Notes: a model not told the origin generated them from the sequence alone. Shown: positions 38,036 through 48,955, numbered from the stretch's first letter. The stretch: DNA of 48,955 nucleotides from Nemertoderma westbladi (GCA_032718475.1 JAUCBJ010007828.1:1-48955); one strand, 5' to 3'. Translations and numbers: made by a program.

Positions 38036-39992
38036 AATGGTGCTAATTGACCTGCGTAAAGCATTTGATTGCGTAGATCACCAAACTGTAATCCAAAAGC
38101 TTGGGGCTATGGGGGCCACTCAGAGTACCAGCAATTGGTTCTCATCTTATCTGTCTGATAGAGAGCAATGTGTCGCCATAGGTGAAATGCGCTGAAGCTG
38201 TATAACTAACGATAATGGGGTTCCCCAGGGTTCAATTCTGGGTGTCTTGCTTTATATCCGTGATACAAATTACTTTCCCCAAGTTCAGAAGTTATCGAAG
38301 ATGAAACAATAGCACCCCACCCATATTTGCCGACGACACAGGCCTAGCCTACAGCAATACATGCTCCGAAAGCATATTTACCTCTCTGAGTAATACCATG
38401 GACCGGGTCTCCCAATGGTGCACCGAGCACAAACTCTCCATAAACTTCGACAAAACGGAATGTATCCTTTTCGGGACCCACCAACGACTTTCTACTGCAT
38501 CAGAGTTGGAAGTCTATTGCAGTGGGAAACGCATATCAAACCGGAAATGCGTCATAATAGAACAGAAATAAATCAACGGTGAGGTGAGGAAATGGCAATT
38601 GAAATATTAAAAAGAGGCAACACCAGACTGAAGTTTCCCCATCGAAATGCCCAGATTTTCGTCCGATCCATTCGCAGAATGCTTTGTAACTCTCTTATTC
38701 AGCTCGACTATGCAGCCTCTACGTGGTTTTTCACTATTTCAGCCAGACTTCGCCAGCAGCTCGACGCCCTCCAGCGGAAGTGCTTTCGATTCTGCTTGGG
38801 CCTCGGACCCAGAGCGCACATTGGATTGAGACTGCCCATTACGTGGACATTAACTGGCTTCCTGTACAACAACGTCTCGAGGCTTTTATCCTTTCCTAGA
38901 TGTATAAGGTAAAACACGGTCAAGCACCTCAGTACCTAATCGATCTTATACACTTCCGCGAGTCCACCTACTGTCTGCGATCAACCAACAAACCAACCTC
39001 GGTCCCTCAGAGAAATTCGTTATACGGCCAGAATACGTTTAGCTTCCTCGGTCCAAAGCTGTGGAATAACTCCCACCCACCATCACAGACTCAACCTCTT
39101 TAGTTGTTTTCAAACATAACGTTGGTTAAGATATACTACCTAGAAAAATTAACCAACTATTCAATGTCGGCATTCATCTACTAACTTGTAATATATACTT
39201 TTATTTTTATCCAAATCGTATAAAACTTTTAATAAGCGAACACACCTTCTTTAAATAAAATCTCAATTTAAAGCCCGAGCTTTTAAAAACTTGTTGTTAA
39301 TTCCGACTTTTTAATAAACACTTAAAACATCTACTTTTTATACCTAATTAATTAAATACAATTTTTTTTTAATTTTTACATTAATCTACTGTAGCACACC
39401 TTATTTCGTATAATTTATATTTATATTTTTAATTCAGTCTCAGTCAATAAGTTTACTTACTACCCCCAGAATACACCAATTACTATTAGGTGAGACCCTT
39501 ATGGAAACGCGGTTTACCGCATAAGGATATCCCTCAGGTGCAGCTGTATTTTTTGCCAATATAATATTTATTTATACTTAAAAATATTTTTATTTTAGAG
39601 TGATTACGTTCGGTCTGTCACCCAGATTTTCAGAGTCAGTAATTTTTAATTTATTAACAATATATCTGTATATTTTTTAGGGGTCCGACAATTATTTTTT
39701 AGCAGTCTTTAAACTTTTTTAGATTTTTTTAGCATGCTTATTTTATTTAATTTGACTTTATCCCACAGCCACACCACCAGGATCTTATTTACGGCTAATG
39801 AATGACCTACAGTAGTTAGTTATGTATTGTCTGTTGTATCCAATATATGTTTGTATCACCAGGAATTACTTCCTGTTCATGACATATCATTAACTTACAT
39901 ATTTCAATCTATATTACCGGTACCGTGTTAAATCATATGTTTAATTTGTTTTTAATGTTAATTTGGAAAATAAAATCAATCAATCAATCAAT
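38036..39992 (+). pseudogene. LINE E: CR1/L2-like reverse transcriptase fragment
   Basis: RT motif A (VLIDLRKAFDCVDH, about 38040), motif B (NGVPQGSILG, about 38215), motif C (FADDTGLAYS, about 38328) and a C-terminal region (LDALQRKCFRFCLG, INWLPVQQRLEAFIL, YGQNTFSFLGPKLWN) appear in order over about 1 kb. They are spread over several frames, so the gene is broken. The C-terminal LW.. pattern is typical of CR1/L2-group LINEs. A long non-coding tail (39110-39960) ends at AATAAAATCAATCAATCAAT (39968-39992), a short-repeat tail fitting this group. There is no endonuclease part. Superfamily level only. Confidence 0.8.
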
Positions 39993-40069
39993 AGAAATGA
40001 GCCTTGGGGTTGCTCCTGGTGTTTGGTGTTTTCAATGTTCACTTTGCTTTCTTTACCTTTGAGTGACCA

Positions 40070-40082
40070 TCAGACTGTCAGA
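40070..40082. other. Footprint-like TCAGA-CTG-TCAGA
   Basis: Perfect 5-bp duplication around CTG. A second one, CCAGT-CTG-CCAGT, is at 40219-40231, directly after a TACCGGTA word (40211-40218). Confidence 0.65.
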
Positions 40083-40439
40083 CCTTCCAAATTACAATAT
40101 TTTTTTTTCAGATCGATTTCAAAACTATACGCGAGACTAACAAATCGAAAATTTTAAACAAAATGAAAATAATTTAGCATTTGTGATTTTATTTATATAT
40201 GTCACTACAGTACCGGTACCAGTCTGCCAGTAACATATTTAGAAAAAAACGTCGGTTTGTTGTGCTGATTGCAAATCACATATTAATCACGGGTCCGCAT
40301 ATGTGATAGAGCCACCGTCAGTAATATTTGTTGCCTGATTGTAAAGTAAAAGTAAAAATAGAGTGCATTTTCTTCGGCGGCTAGGCCAGGGATTGCGCAC
40401 AAAGTCTGACGACTTATTTCCAGTGCGGTCCCCCCAGAA

Positions 40440-40628
40440 CTTTACTCCCCAGAGGAAACTCCAGTACTCATTTAGCTACCGCTTAGGGATGCAAGGCAGA
40501 GATGCGCTCTGGCTGGTCCCTTTAAAGCATTCGTGCCGAAACGAAAACTGCCCTGGTCCATGTGAGGATCGAACCCACGACCTACGGGAGATGTGAATTT
40601 AATGCAACCGCTACACCAAGGTGGAACC
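40440..40628 (-). mobile_element. tRNA-derived SINE, copy 2
   Basis: The minus strand starts GGTTCCACCTTGGTGTAGCG, with A-box-like TGTAGCGGTTG (40606-40616) and B-box GGTTCGATCC (about 40566-40576). The body is shared with 37535-37702 (GGCACGAATGC, CTTGCATCCCTAAGC, GAGTACTGGAG). RNA polymerase III transcription is the known mode for such elements. Confidence 0.75.
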
Positions 40629-40639
40629 TTGATTGAGTT

Positions 40640-41900
40640 CTCCTCGACCATATTTACTGGAATCGGGTGTTAATAATAATAAACTAAAGTTAAAAATCTT
40701 GTTAAAACTTAATCAGTTGAATAGCTACCTTTCGGGCAGTAATGCTGCCAAGATATTAATGATTGCTTTATTTATTTACAGAGCCCTTCTGCGACGTAAT
40801 CTCTTATTGGGTGAATTGTAATTTTGTCATACAGCAAGAGACTTCAATTTGCATTGCTTTGTGCTATTATGTAATTTGGGTGTATGTTAAAAGCCAACTA
40901 TAAGGCATTCATTTGCTATGGTTGTTGTTTTTAAATAATATATAAATATAATATAATATTTAAAAATAAAAAATAGTATGAATTAGAACTAAATGCCAAA
41001 GTGCCTTTTGGGAACTATTCCTATTCGTGTGACTTAACCACAGATTAAATTAAGTTATATTTATAACACTTAATAAGACAATTTTATACAGTAGATCTAT
41101 GTGTGTATTAATTATTTAATTTAGTTTACAACTCCCTTTTTCTTTCCACCCGTAAGTGCTTCCTAGACTGGGTTGTCTTCTCCTCCATACTACTTACTAA
41201 TCTACATATATTCTTATTTGCAATTTTAATTATCATTTTATTTTAAAAAGGAAGAGTGTTGATAAATTATTAAAATAAAATAGCAACAATACAAGTCCAA
41301 TATAATATCCATAAAACCAAAATTAAATATAAAAACTGCACCAGCATCCCACCACCAATCAGAACAAAACAATTAAGACAATAAAATTTCATACAATTAA
41401 AAATGGTGCACCGTGAATTAATAATGGTCTGCGAGGTCATTCCCCCGCAGACCCGCACCATCCCCAAAGCCCAGCGCCCTCCAGGGACGCCGGCCACCAC
41501 GCAAACAGAGGGAGTTGGAGCGGAGGAGCGCGAACTTATTTTATTAAAATAAAATAAGATTTTATTATTTTTTATTTATTATTTGTTTTTAATTCTAGTA
41601 ATTTTTTTATGTGGTGTTTTTGTTTATATTGTGTGGTGGTGGGTTTTCTATTTGTAAATTTTGTATTGTTTTGTTTTGAAAATTATATTATCATTTGGTA
41701 ATTTTTTTATTATTTATTATTATTTTTTAAGATTTTATTATTTTGATACAAATACATAGTTAATTGCAGTGGCTGGATTATAGAAAAGCCCTAAAATGGT
41801 ACAGTTGATACACCTGTCCTGTACGATAGTACGATATTAATTTTTATTTAGATGTGATTCATTATGTACCGCGTACCGGTACTTAACTTATAAGCTTTAT
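40640..41900. other. AT-rich DNA upstream of the host gene
   Basis: No gene recognised. A GC-rich island at 41420-41530 (CCCCCGCAGACCCGCACCAT and following) stands out from AT-rich surroundings and could belong to an old element or the gene's promoter. No clear TATA or initiator can be assigned. Confidence 0.4.
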
Positions 41901-41902
41901 AG

Positions 41903-41915
41903 TATTACAGTATTA
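41903..41915. other. Footprint-like TATTA-CAG-TATTA, just upstream of the start codon
   Basis: A 5-bp duplication around CAG, about 20 bp before the ATG, within the likely 5' UTR. Confidence 0.6.
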
Positions 41916-41936
41916 TAATGGTGATATAAAATTATG

Positions 41937-43157
41937 ATGGCGGCGACAGAGTTCGAAGAAATGACTATTGCGCAGAGAATCAAACTGTACGAGACTACAG
42001 CGCAACGAGGTTCTACTCCGGCCAGCGCGAAGGAACGCGTCCCCCCCTTGGGATCGGACGACCCCGCATCGACCCCGGGGGACTTCCGGACGCCCAGGGC
42101 CAGGATGCCATCCTCCTCGTCCGAGGGGGACTATCGAACCCCCAGGGGGCACAGCAAGTCCGCTTCGTCGGAGGGGGAAATATTCTCCCCGTTCACGCCG
42201 CCTAACAAACAAACTCCTTCCGGCTTCTACAGAGCAAATTATTCCAACTCCACCAGCACCGCGGCCAATCACAACTCAACGTTGCCAGGTAACAAGATTT
42301 CTTCCACCAATGGGCGCGCCGCTGGTGATCACGAATCCAGATATCCATCCTCCCCCGGTTATAAACGTGTTTCCGATGTAACCACGGTGTTTCACTCGCG
42401 ACATTCGTCCGACAATGTCTCCACACCCAACCATTCCGATTCATTCTCTACTCCCATCGAAGGCTCCCGCTCATCCGCTCCCGGGGGCGGCTCCCCGGCT
42501 TCCGCCGTAGACGAAACGCCACCATTCTCCAACGCGCTCCAATTCTTCGCTAAACTCGATTCCCCGTCCACCGAGGAGGAGCGGCCGGTGAGCGTGCGTC
42601 GCCCGAGCGGCGGTTTGAACTGGAGCGAACGGCGTCTCTCGTCGTCCGGGGAATCGCGACGCGATTCCGCACGGCCGTCGGACCCGTCGGCTACACGCGT
42701 CGGACGCCAACCCACGATCGGCTCCGTTCTCCTCGCAACCTCCTTCGCCGATTCTCCCCACCGCGGTGCCGCTAGTCGTGGCGAGGATTCCCGTTGGCGT
42801 TCCTACGAGAACCGCTCGGGAGGAAGTCGCGCCACCTATATAACCGACTCGTCGGACAACCGTCGGACTGAGAGTACCGACAGTCGGGTAAAAGGTTCCG
42901 ACGCTCCTCTACTAGGCTCTACTAGTCGGACCGGGACAGTAGAGACGGACACGATGGGTGACACGATATCGCAGTACCTTCCCCCCGATATCCGAGCCGC
43001 CGTAACGCGAGCCACGCAGTCCCCAGTTCAACACGCCGCTCCGCATTCTTCTTCTACGGCCACTGGCTCTGGCGTCGTCGATAACGCGGTGACGTACAGC
43101 GGTGCTACAGCGGTCAATGCGGTGCAATCAACGGAAGTTGGGGTGTACCACGTGCGG
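41937..43157 (+). CDS. First coding exon of an unrecognised Ser/Arg-rich host protein
   Basis: A GC-rich, CpG-rich open frame in AT-rich surroundings. Two ATGs in tandem (41934, 41937) open it; the second has A at -3 and G at +4. The exon codes 407 residues and ends in phase 0 at CGG|GTGAGT. It begins MAATEFEEMTIAQRIKLYET, a short helical segment, then becomes disordered: Ser/Thr/Pro-rich, with repeated Ser-Ser-x-Glu-Gly (SSSSEGDYRTPRG, SASSEGEIFSPF) and Arg-Ser patterns suggesting phosphorylation. A later helical stretch reads GDTISQYLPPDIRAAVTRA. I do not recognise the family; a cytoskeletal or scaffold protein is possible but unsupported. The last seven codons (VGVYHVR) are already one minisatellite unit. 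The rest of the gene must lie to the right of the array. Confidence 0.8.
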
Positions 43158-46100
43158 GTGAGTATTAGTACGGGGTTGTTGGGGTGTACCACGTGCGGGT
43201 GAGTATTAGTACGGGGTTGTTGGGGTGTAGTGTACCACGTGGGGGTGGTGCGGTGTTGTTGGGGTGTACCACGTGGGGGTGAGAATAGTACGGGGTTGTT
43301 GGCGTGTACCACGTGCGGATGAGTAGAGTGCGGGGTTGTTGACGTGTACCACGTGCGGATGAGTACGGGGTTGTTGGGGTGTAGCACGTGCGGTTGAGTA
43401 GAGTGCGGGGTTGTTGGGATGTACCACGTGCGGGTGAGTAGAGTGCGGGGTTGTTGGCGTGTACCACGTGCGGATGAGTAGAGTGCGGGGTTGTTGGGGT
43501 GTACCACGTGCGGGTGAGTAGAGTGCGGGGTTGTTGGCGTGTACCACGTGCGGATGAGTAGAGTGCGGGGTTGTTGGCTTGGCGTGTACCACGTGCGGAT
43601 GAGTAGAGTGCGGGGTTGTTGGGGTGTACCACGTGCGGGTGAGTAGAGTACGGGGTTGTTGGGGTGTACCACGTGCGGGTGAGTACGGGGTTGTTGGCGT
43701 GTACCACGTGCGGATGAGTAGAGTGCGGGGTTGTTGGGGTGTACCACGTGCGGATGAGTAGAGTGCGGGGTTGTTGGCGCGTACCACGTGCGGGTGAGTA
43801 CGGGGTTGTTGGGGTGTACCACGTGCGGATGAGTAGAGTGCGGGGTTGTTGGGGTGTACCACGTGCGGATGAGTAGAGTGCGGGGTTGTTGGTGTGTACC
43901 ACGTGCGGGTGAGTAGAGTGCGGGGTTGTTGGCGTGTACCACGTGCGGATGAGTAGAGTGCGGGGTTGTTGGGGTGTACCACGTGCGGGTGAGTAGAGTG
44001 CGGGGTTGTTGGCGTGTACTCCACGTGCGGATGAGTAGAGTGCGGGGTTGTTGGCTTGGCGTGTACCACGTGCGGATGAGTAGAGTGCGGGGTTGTTGGG
44101 GTGTACCACGTGCGGGTGAGTAGAGTACGGGGTTGTTGGGGTGTACCACGTGCGGGTGAGTACGGGGTTGTTGGCGTGTACCACGTGCGGATGAGTAGAG
44201 TGCGGGGTTGTTGGGGTGTACCACGTGCGGATGAGTAGAGTGCGGGGTTGTTGGCGCGTACCACGTGCGGGTGAGTACGGGGTTGTTGGGGTGTACCACG
44301 TGCGGATGAGTAGAGTGCGGGGTTGTTGGGGTGTACCACGTGCGGATGAGTAGAGTGCGGGGTTGTTGGTGTGTACCACGTGCGGGTGAGTAGAGTGCGG
44401 GGTTGTTGGCGTGTACCACGTGCGGGTGAGTAGAGTGCGGGGTTGTTGGCGTGTACCACGTGCGGATGAGTAGAGTGCGGGGTTGTTGGGGTGTACCACG
44501 TGCGGGTGAGTAGAGTGCGGGGTTGTTGGGGTGTACAATGTGCGGATGAGTAGAGTGCGGGGTTGTTGGCGTGTACCACGTGCGGATGAGTAGAGTGCGG
44601 GGTTGTTGGCGTGTACCACGTGCGGATGAGTAGAGTGCGGGGTTGTTGGGGTGTACCACGTGCGGGTGAGTAGAGTGCGGGGTTGTTGGCGTGTACAACG
44701 TGCGGGTGAGTAGAGTGCGGGGTTGTTGGCGTGTACAACGTGCGGATGAGTAGAGTGCGGGGTTGTTGACGTGTACCACGTGCGGATGAGTAGAGTGCGG
44801 GGTTGTTGGGGTGTACCACGTGCGGGTGAGTACGGGGTTGTTGGGGTGTACCACGTGCGGGTGAGTACGGGGTTGTTGGCGTGTACCACGTGCGGGTGAG
44901 TACGGTGTTGTTGGGGTGTACCACGTGCGGGTGAGTATTAGTACGGGGTTGTTGGGGTGTACCACGTGCGGGTGAGTATAGTAGGGGGTTGTTGGGGTGT
45001 ACCACGTGCGGGTGAGTAGAGTGCGGGGTTGTTGGCGTGTACAACGTGCGGGTGAGTAGAGTGCGGGGTTGTTGGGGTGTACCACGTGCGGGTGAGTATT
45101 ACTACGGGGTTGTTGGGGTGTACCACGTGCGGGTGAGTATAGTAGGGGGTTGTTGGGGTGTACCACGTGCGGGTGAGTAGAGTGCGGGGTTGTTGGCGTG
45201 TACAACGTGCGGATGAGTAGAGTGCGGGGTTGTTGACGTGTACCACGTGCGGATGAGTAGAGTGCGGGGTTGTTGGGGTGTACCACGTGCGGGTGAGTAC
45301 GGGGTTGTTGGGGTGTACCACGTGCGGGTGAGTACGGTGTTGTTGGGGTGTACCACGTGCGGGTGAGTATTAGTACGGGGTTGTTGGGGTGTACCACGTG
45401 CGGGTGAGTATAGTAGGGGGTTGTTGGGGTGTACCACGTGCGGATGAGTAGAGTGCGGGGTTGTTGGCGTGTACCACGTGCGGATGAGTAGAGTGCGGAG
45501 TTGTTGGGGTGTACCACGTGCGGATGAGTAGAGTGCGGGGTTGTTGGGGTGTACCACGTGCGGGTGAGTAGAGTGCGGGGTTGTTGGCGTGTACAACGTG
45601 CGGATGAGTAGAGTGCGGGGTTGTTGGGGTGTAGCCTACCACGTGCGGGTGAGTAGAGTGCGGGGTTGTTGGTGTGTACCATGTGCGGGTGAGTACGGGG
45701 TTGTTGGGGTGTACCACGTGCGGGTGAGTAGAGTGCGGGGTTGTTGGTGTGTACCATGTGCGGGTGAGTACGGGGTTGTTGGGGTGTACCACGTGCGGGT
45801 GAGTTGAGTGCGGGGTTGTTGGGGTGTACCACGTGCGGATGAGTAGAGTGCGGGGTTGTTGGCGTGTACCACGTGCGGGTGAGTAGAGTGCGGGGTTGTT
45901 GGCGTGTACAACGTGCGGATGAGTAGAGTGCGGGGTTGTTGGGGTGTACCACGTGCGGGTGAGTAGAGTGCGGGGTTGTTGGTGTGTACCACGTGCGGGT
46001 GAGTACGGGGTTGTTGGGGTGTACCACGTGCGGGTGAGTAGAGTGCGGGGTTGTTGGCGTGTACAACGTGCGGATGAGTAGAGTGCGGGGTTGTTGGGGT

Positions 46101-47640
46101 GTACCACGTGCGGATGAGTAGAGTGCGGGGTTGTTGGCGTGTACCACGTGCGGATGAGTAGAGTGCGGGGTTGTTGGGGTGTACCACGTGCGGGTGAGTA
46201 GAGTGCGGGGTTGTTGGCGTGTACCACGTGCGGATGAGTAGAGTGCGGGGTTGTTGGGGTGTACCACGTGCGGGTGAGTAGAGTGCGGGGTTGTTGGGGT
46301 GTACCACGTGCGGATGAGTAGAGTGCGGGGTTGTTGGCGTGTACCACGTGTGGATGAGTAGAGTGCGGGGTTGTTGGCGTGTACCACGTGCGGATGAGTA
46401 GAGTGCGGGGTTGTTGGGGTGTACCACGTGCGGGTGAGTACGGGGTTGTTGGGGTGTACCACGTGCGGATGAGTAGAGTGCGGGGTTGTTGGGGTGTACC
46501 ACGTGCGGGTGAGTACGGGGTTGTTGGCGTGTACCACGTGCGGGTGAGTACGGTGTTGTTGGGGTGTACCACGTGCGGGTGAGTATTAGTACGGGGTTGT
46601 TGGGGTGTACCACGTGCGGGTGAGTAGAGTAGGGGGTTGTTGGGGTGTACCACGTGCGGATGAGTAGAGTACGGGGTTGTTGGGGTGTACCACGTGCGGA
46701 TGAGTAGAGTGCGGGGTTGTTGGGGTGTACCACGTGCGGATGAGTAGAGTGTGGGGTTGTTGGGGTGTACCACGTGCGGATGAGTAGAGTGCGGGGTTGT
46801 TGGCGTGTACCACGTGCGGATGAGTAGAGTGCGGGGTTGTTGGGGTGTACCACGTGCGGATGAGTAGAGTGTGGGGTTGTTGGGGTGTACCACGTGCGGG
46901 TGAGTAGAGTGCGGGGTTGTTGGTGTGTACCGCGTGCGGGTGAGTAGAGTGCGGGGTTGTTGGGGTGTACCACGTGCGGGTGAGTACGGGGTTGTTGGCG
47001 TGTACCACGTGCGGGTGAGTACGGTGTTGTTGGGGTGTACCACGTGCGGGTGAGTATTAGTACGGGGTTGTTGGCGTGTACAACGTGCGGATGAGTAGAG
47101 TACGGGGTTGTTGGCGTGTACCACGTGCGGATGAGTAGAGTGCGGGGTTGTTGGGGTGTACCACGTGCGGATGACTAGAGTGCGGGGTTGTTGGGGTGTA
47201 CCACGTGCGGGTGAGTAGAGTGCGGGGTTGTTGGTGTGTACCACGTGCGGGTGAGTACGGGGTTGTTGGCGTGTACCACGTGCGGATGAGTAGAGTGCGG
47301 GGTTGTTGGGGTGTACCACGTGCGGGTGAGTAGAGTGCGGGGTTGTTGGCGTGTACCACGTTCGGATGAGTAGAGTGCGGGGTTGTTGGCGTGTACCACG
47401 TGCGGGTGAGTATAGTGCGGTGTTGTTGGCGTGTACCACGTGCGGATGAGTAGAGTGCGGGGTTGTTGGCGTGTACCACGTTCGGATGAGTAGAGTGCGG
47501 GGTTGTTGGCGTGTACCACGTGCGGATGAGTAGAGTGCGGGGTTGTTGGCGTGTACCACGTGCGGATGAGTAGAGTGCGTGGTTGTTGGGGTGTACCACG
47601 TTCGGATGAGTAGAGTGCGGGGTTGTTGGCGTGTACCACG
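43137..47640. repeat. 4.5-kb minisatellite of 35/40-bp units, each with an E-box and many with a splice donor
   Basis: The unit is GTGTACCACGTGCGGRTGAG followed by TAGAGTGCGGGGTTGTTGGS (40 bp), a shorter 35-bp form lacking five bases after GAGTA, and a TATTAGTAC variant. By length there are roughly 110-120 units. Every unit carries CACGTG apart from point variants. The R position decides whether the unit reads GGGTGAGT (a donor) or GGATGAGT (none). A higher-order duplication of about 477 bp is marked by TTGGCTTGGCG at 43574 and 44051. The array starts inside the last codons of the exon, so it seems to have grown from the exon-intron junction. The minus strand is stop-free over long stretches in all frames; I treat those frames as compositional. 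Confidence 0.97.
43155..43163 (+). promoter_or_regulatory. Predicted 5' splice site CGG|GTGAGT
   Basis: The first consensus-like donor after the coding exon; the frame runs to a stop at 43200-43202 if it is not used. The same donor recurs in a large share of the downstream minisatellite units, so which copy is used is open. Confidence 0.6.
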
Positions 47641-48955
47641 TGAGTGCGGCTTTATTCATTACATTTTATTTTACAAGGGTGAGATTTAACTTCCGATTTA
47701 AAAGAGTATATATTGATTATCTAGTTTTTTTTTATTTTATTAGGCGTGGTAGTACCGGTATCGAAAAGAATAGCCAGGTATATACCGGTACCGGTACTGT
47801 AAACTGTAGTTTCCTTAACGGGGAATCATTAAATATTCTCATCAATCACTTTATATTTATATTGGACCATCAAATTGATATTTGAATATCTTCTTCTGTT
47901 TAGTACCGATAATGTAATTTATTTCCCGCGTTGCTTACAGTTATTAATCTTCTATCACGGGGTGTTAATTATTTATGAATTTTTCAATTTCTAAAGAGAT
48001 TTAATTCTAATCGATTAATATATTTGAATAAACGGCAGTGGCAGATAATTTATTGTTATTTTCATTGAAGGATATTGATTGATAGGCTAGAAGAACCCAG
48101 ATTATATTCAACAGTAACGGTTTTTGTGAAGGGAAGGCCTGTGTATCCGCTGGTTGGCGCTGGCTATCTCCTTCTTCCTCTACCACACTGGTACCATACC
48201 GGTTACCAACATCGACGCAATGCCTCGTTACTTTATTATAGAACGTAGAGAATTCCTTATTGCAACTAGAATACGTTCTATTATTTAATGTTCGTTCATT
48301 AGCGATAATCTGTAATCTGTATTTCCGGATAACAACGGCAGTTCTTTTGGACAGCGGAGTGCTCCAAAAAAACTGTAACCTATTCTATATATTGACTTCA
48401 GTTTATTATCAATTTATATGTGGAATGTGGAGGCAGGGGTGTGGCACTGAGGGCAGCCCTGGCAGGTGTACAATTTTGTGGCACCACTTCAATTACGAGG
48501 TACCATATTTATCGCAATGCCATAAAGTGGATATAATGGTATTTAATCCATTACCGGCATGGTACCTTAAAGTGTTTATTATTGTTTATTAAAATCCCAA
48601 ATAAGCCACGCTTCTTTTCTGTTTTCGGAGTGGCTGGTTCCATTGCTCCGGTTAATATAACTCTTATTGATTCACTCAAACCTTTTTACATGATTACGTC
48701 CCCCGGGAGAACCAGGTGGAAGCGGTTCTATCTGTTCCGTAACTTTTGTTACACAGGAATCAACCACACCTGCTACCCCCTCCCCACCGTCACTCTATGC
48801 CCCCAATCTCTTACATTTCCATTTTATGATGCGGTACATTGAATTTCTGCTGGCTGGCCTTTTGTTTGCATTGCTCCAGAGTTGGAATCAAAAGCCCCCG
48901 GGTTATTTTTATCTCTTAGGGAAGGCGGTTAAATAAGACATCATGGACGCCTATG
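47641..48955. other. Probable intron of the host gene, AT-rich
   Basis: No exon or element recognised. It contains TACCGGTA words (about 47755, 47783-47796). Short frames are not protein-like. If the 41937 exon is spliced, this is intronic sequence. Confidence 0.5.

Larger units (their letters stand above)
37801..40304. mobile_element. TIR element, 2.5 kb, containing a CR1/L2-like LINE
   Basis: A perfect 20-bp inverted repeat, ACATATGCGGACCCGTGATT, at 37801-37820 and 40285-40304. The flanks GATACAG (37794-37800) and GATAGAG (40305-40311) agree in 6 of 7. No transposase frame is seen; most of the interior is LINE E. Confidence 0.7.

Noticed and set aside
43137-47640. Possible CRISPR-like array
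   Set aside because: There are no unique spacers; the whole unit repeats with point and 5-bp variants. The context is eukaryotic and intronic.
43028-47659. Very long minus-strand ORFs (up to 1,169 codons) of THPHVVHPNNPALYSSARG-type repeats
   Set aside because: They run through a minisatellite whose minus strand lacks stop triplets in every frame. Unit lengths of 35 and 40 shift the frame continually, so the peptides are by-products of composition.

Overview
The window looks like nuclear DNA of an invertebrate animal. It has BEL/Pao retrotransposons (known only from metazoans), RTE-type and CR1/L2-type LINEs, hAT-like and piggyBac-like DNA transposons, tRNA-derived SINEs, AT-rich intergenic DNA, and one host gene exon with a splice donor. 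I cannot name the species. Most of the window is a nest of mobile elements.

Layout. 1-1917: unassigned. 1918-2996 and 21127-21668: the two halves of one LINE reverse transcriptase gene ('LINE A'), split by an 18,125-bp BEL/Pao element (2997-21121, minus strand). That element has 2.18/2.17-kb LTRs, TG...CA ends and a CATGG target duplication. It carries a ~2,000-aa Gag-Pol frame, a pol tail whose integrase catalytic core is missing, and a 1,099-aa third frame with three CCHC knuckles in the env position. 21669-25077: a near-full-length RTE-like LINE ('LINE B', minus strand) inserted into the tail of LINE A with a ~78-bp target duplication. 25157-26400: AT-rich DNA, a 35-bp LINE B micro-insertion and a 211-bp tandem repeat. 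26649-31235: a hAT-like element that hosts a CAG...CTG-ended element with 5-bp TSD (27973-29837) and a piggyBac-like inverted-repeat element (30011-30814). 31236-41900: LINE fragments, two further TIR elements, SINEs and AT-rich DNA. 41934-43157: first coding exon of an unrecognised Ser/Arg-rich host gene. 43137-47640: a 35/40-bp minisatellite grown out of that exon's splice-donor junction. 47641-48955: probable intron.

Main discoveries. (1) A swarm of at least 40 micro-insertions of the form N5-CAG/CTG-N5 (5-bp duplication around a CWG trinucleotide), several shown to be insertions by comparing paralogous copies. They look like excision footprints of a transposon with CAG...CTG ends and 5-bp TSD, and an element with exactly those ends sits at 27973-29837. 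(2) A second footprint type, TA-CCGG-TA / TA-GGCC-TA, also shown to be insertions by a paralogue. (3) A palindromic hairpin motif (CAAACC-CRCR-GGTTTG on the + strand) repeated eight times along the BEL/Pao internal region in several reading frames, with one compensatory pair. (4) The third BEL/Pao frame, of unknown family, with an in-frame UAG followed by 135 open codons. (5) The splice-donor/E-box minisatellite. (6) Splice-donor-like AGGTRAG heptamers concentrated in gag-pol. All comparisons were made by eye.
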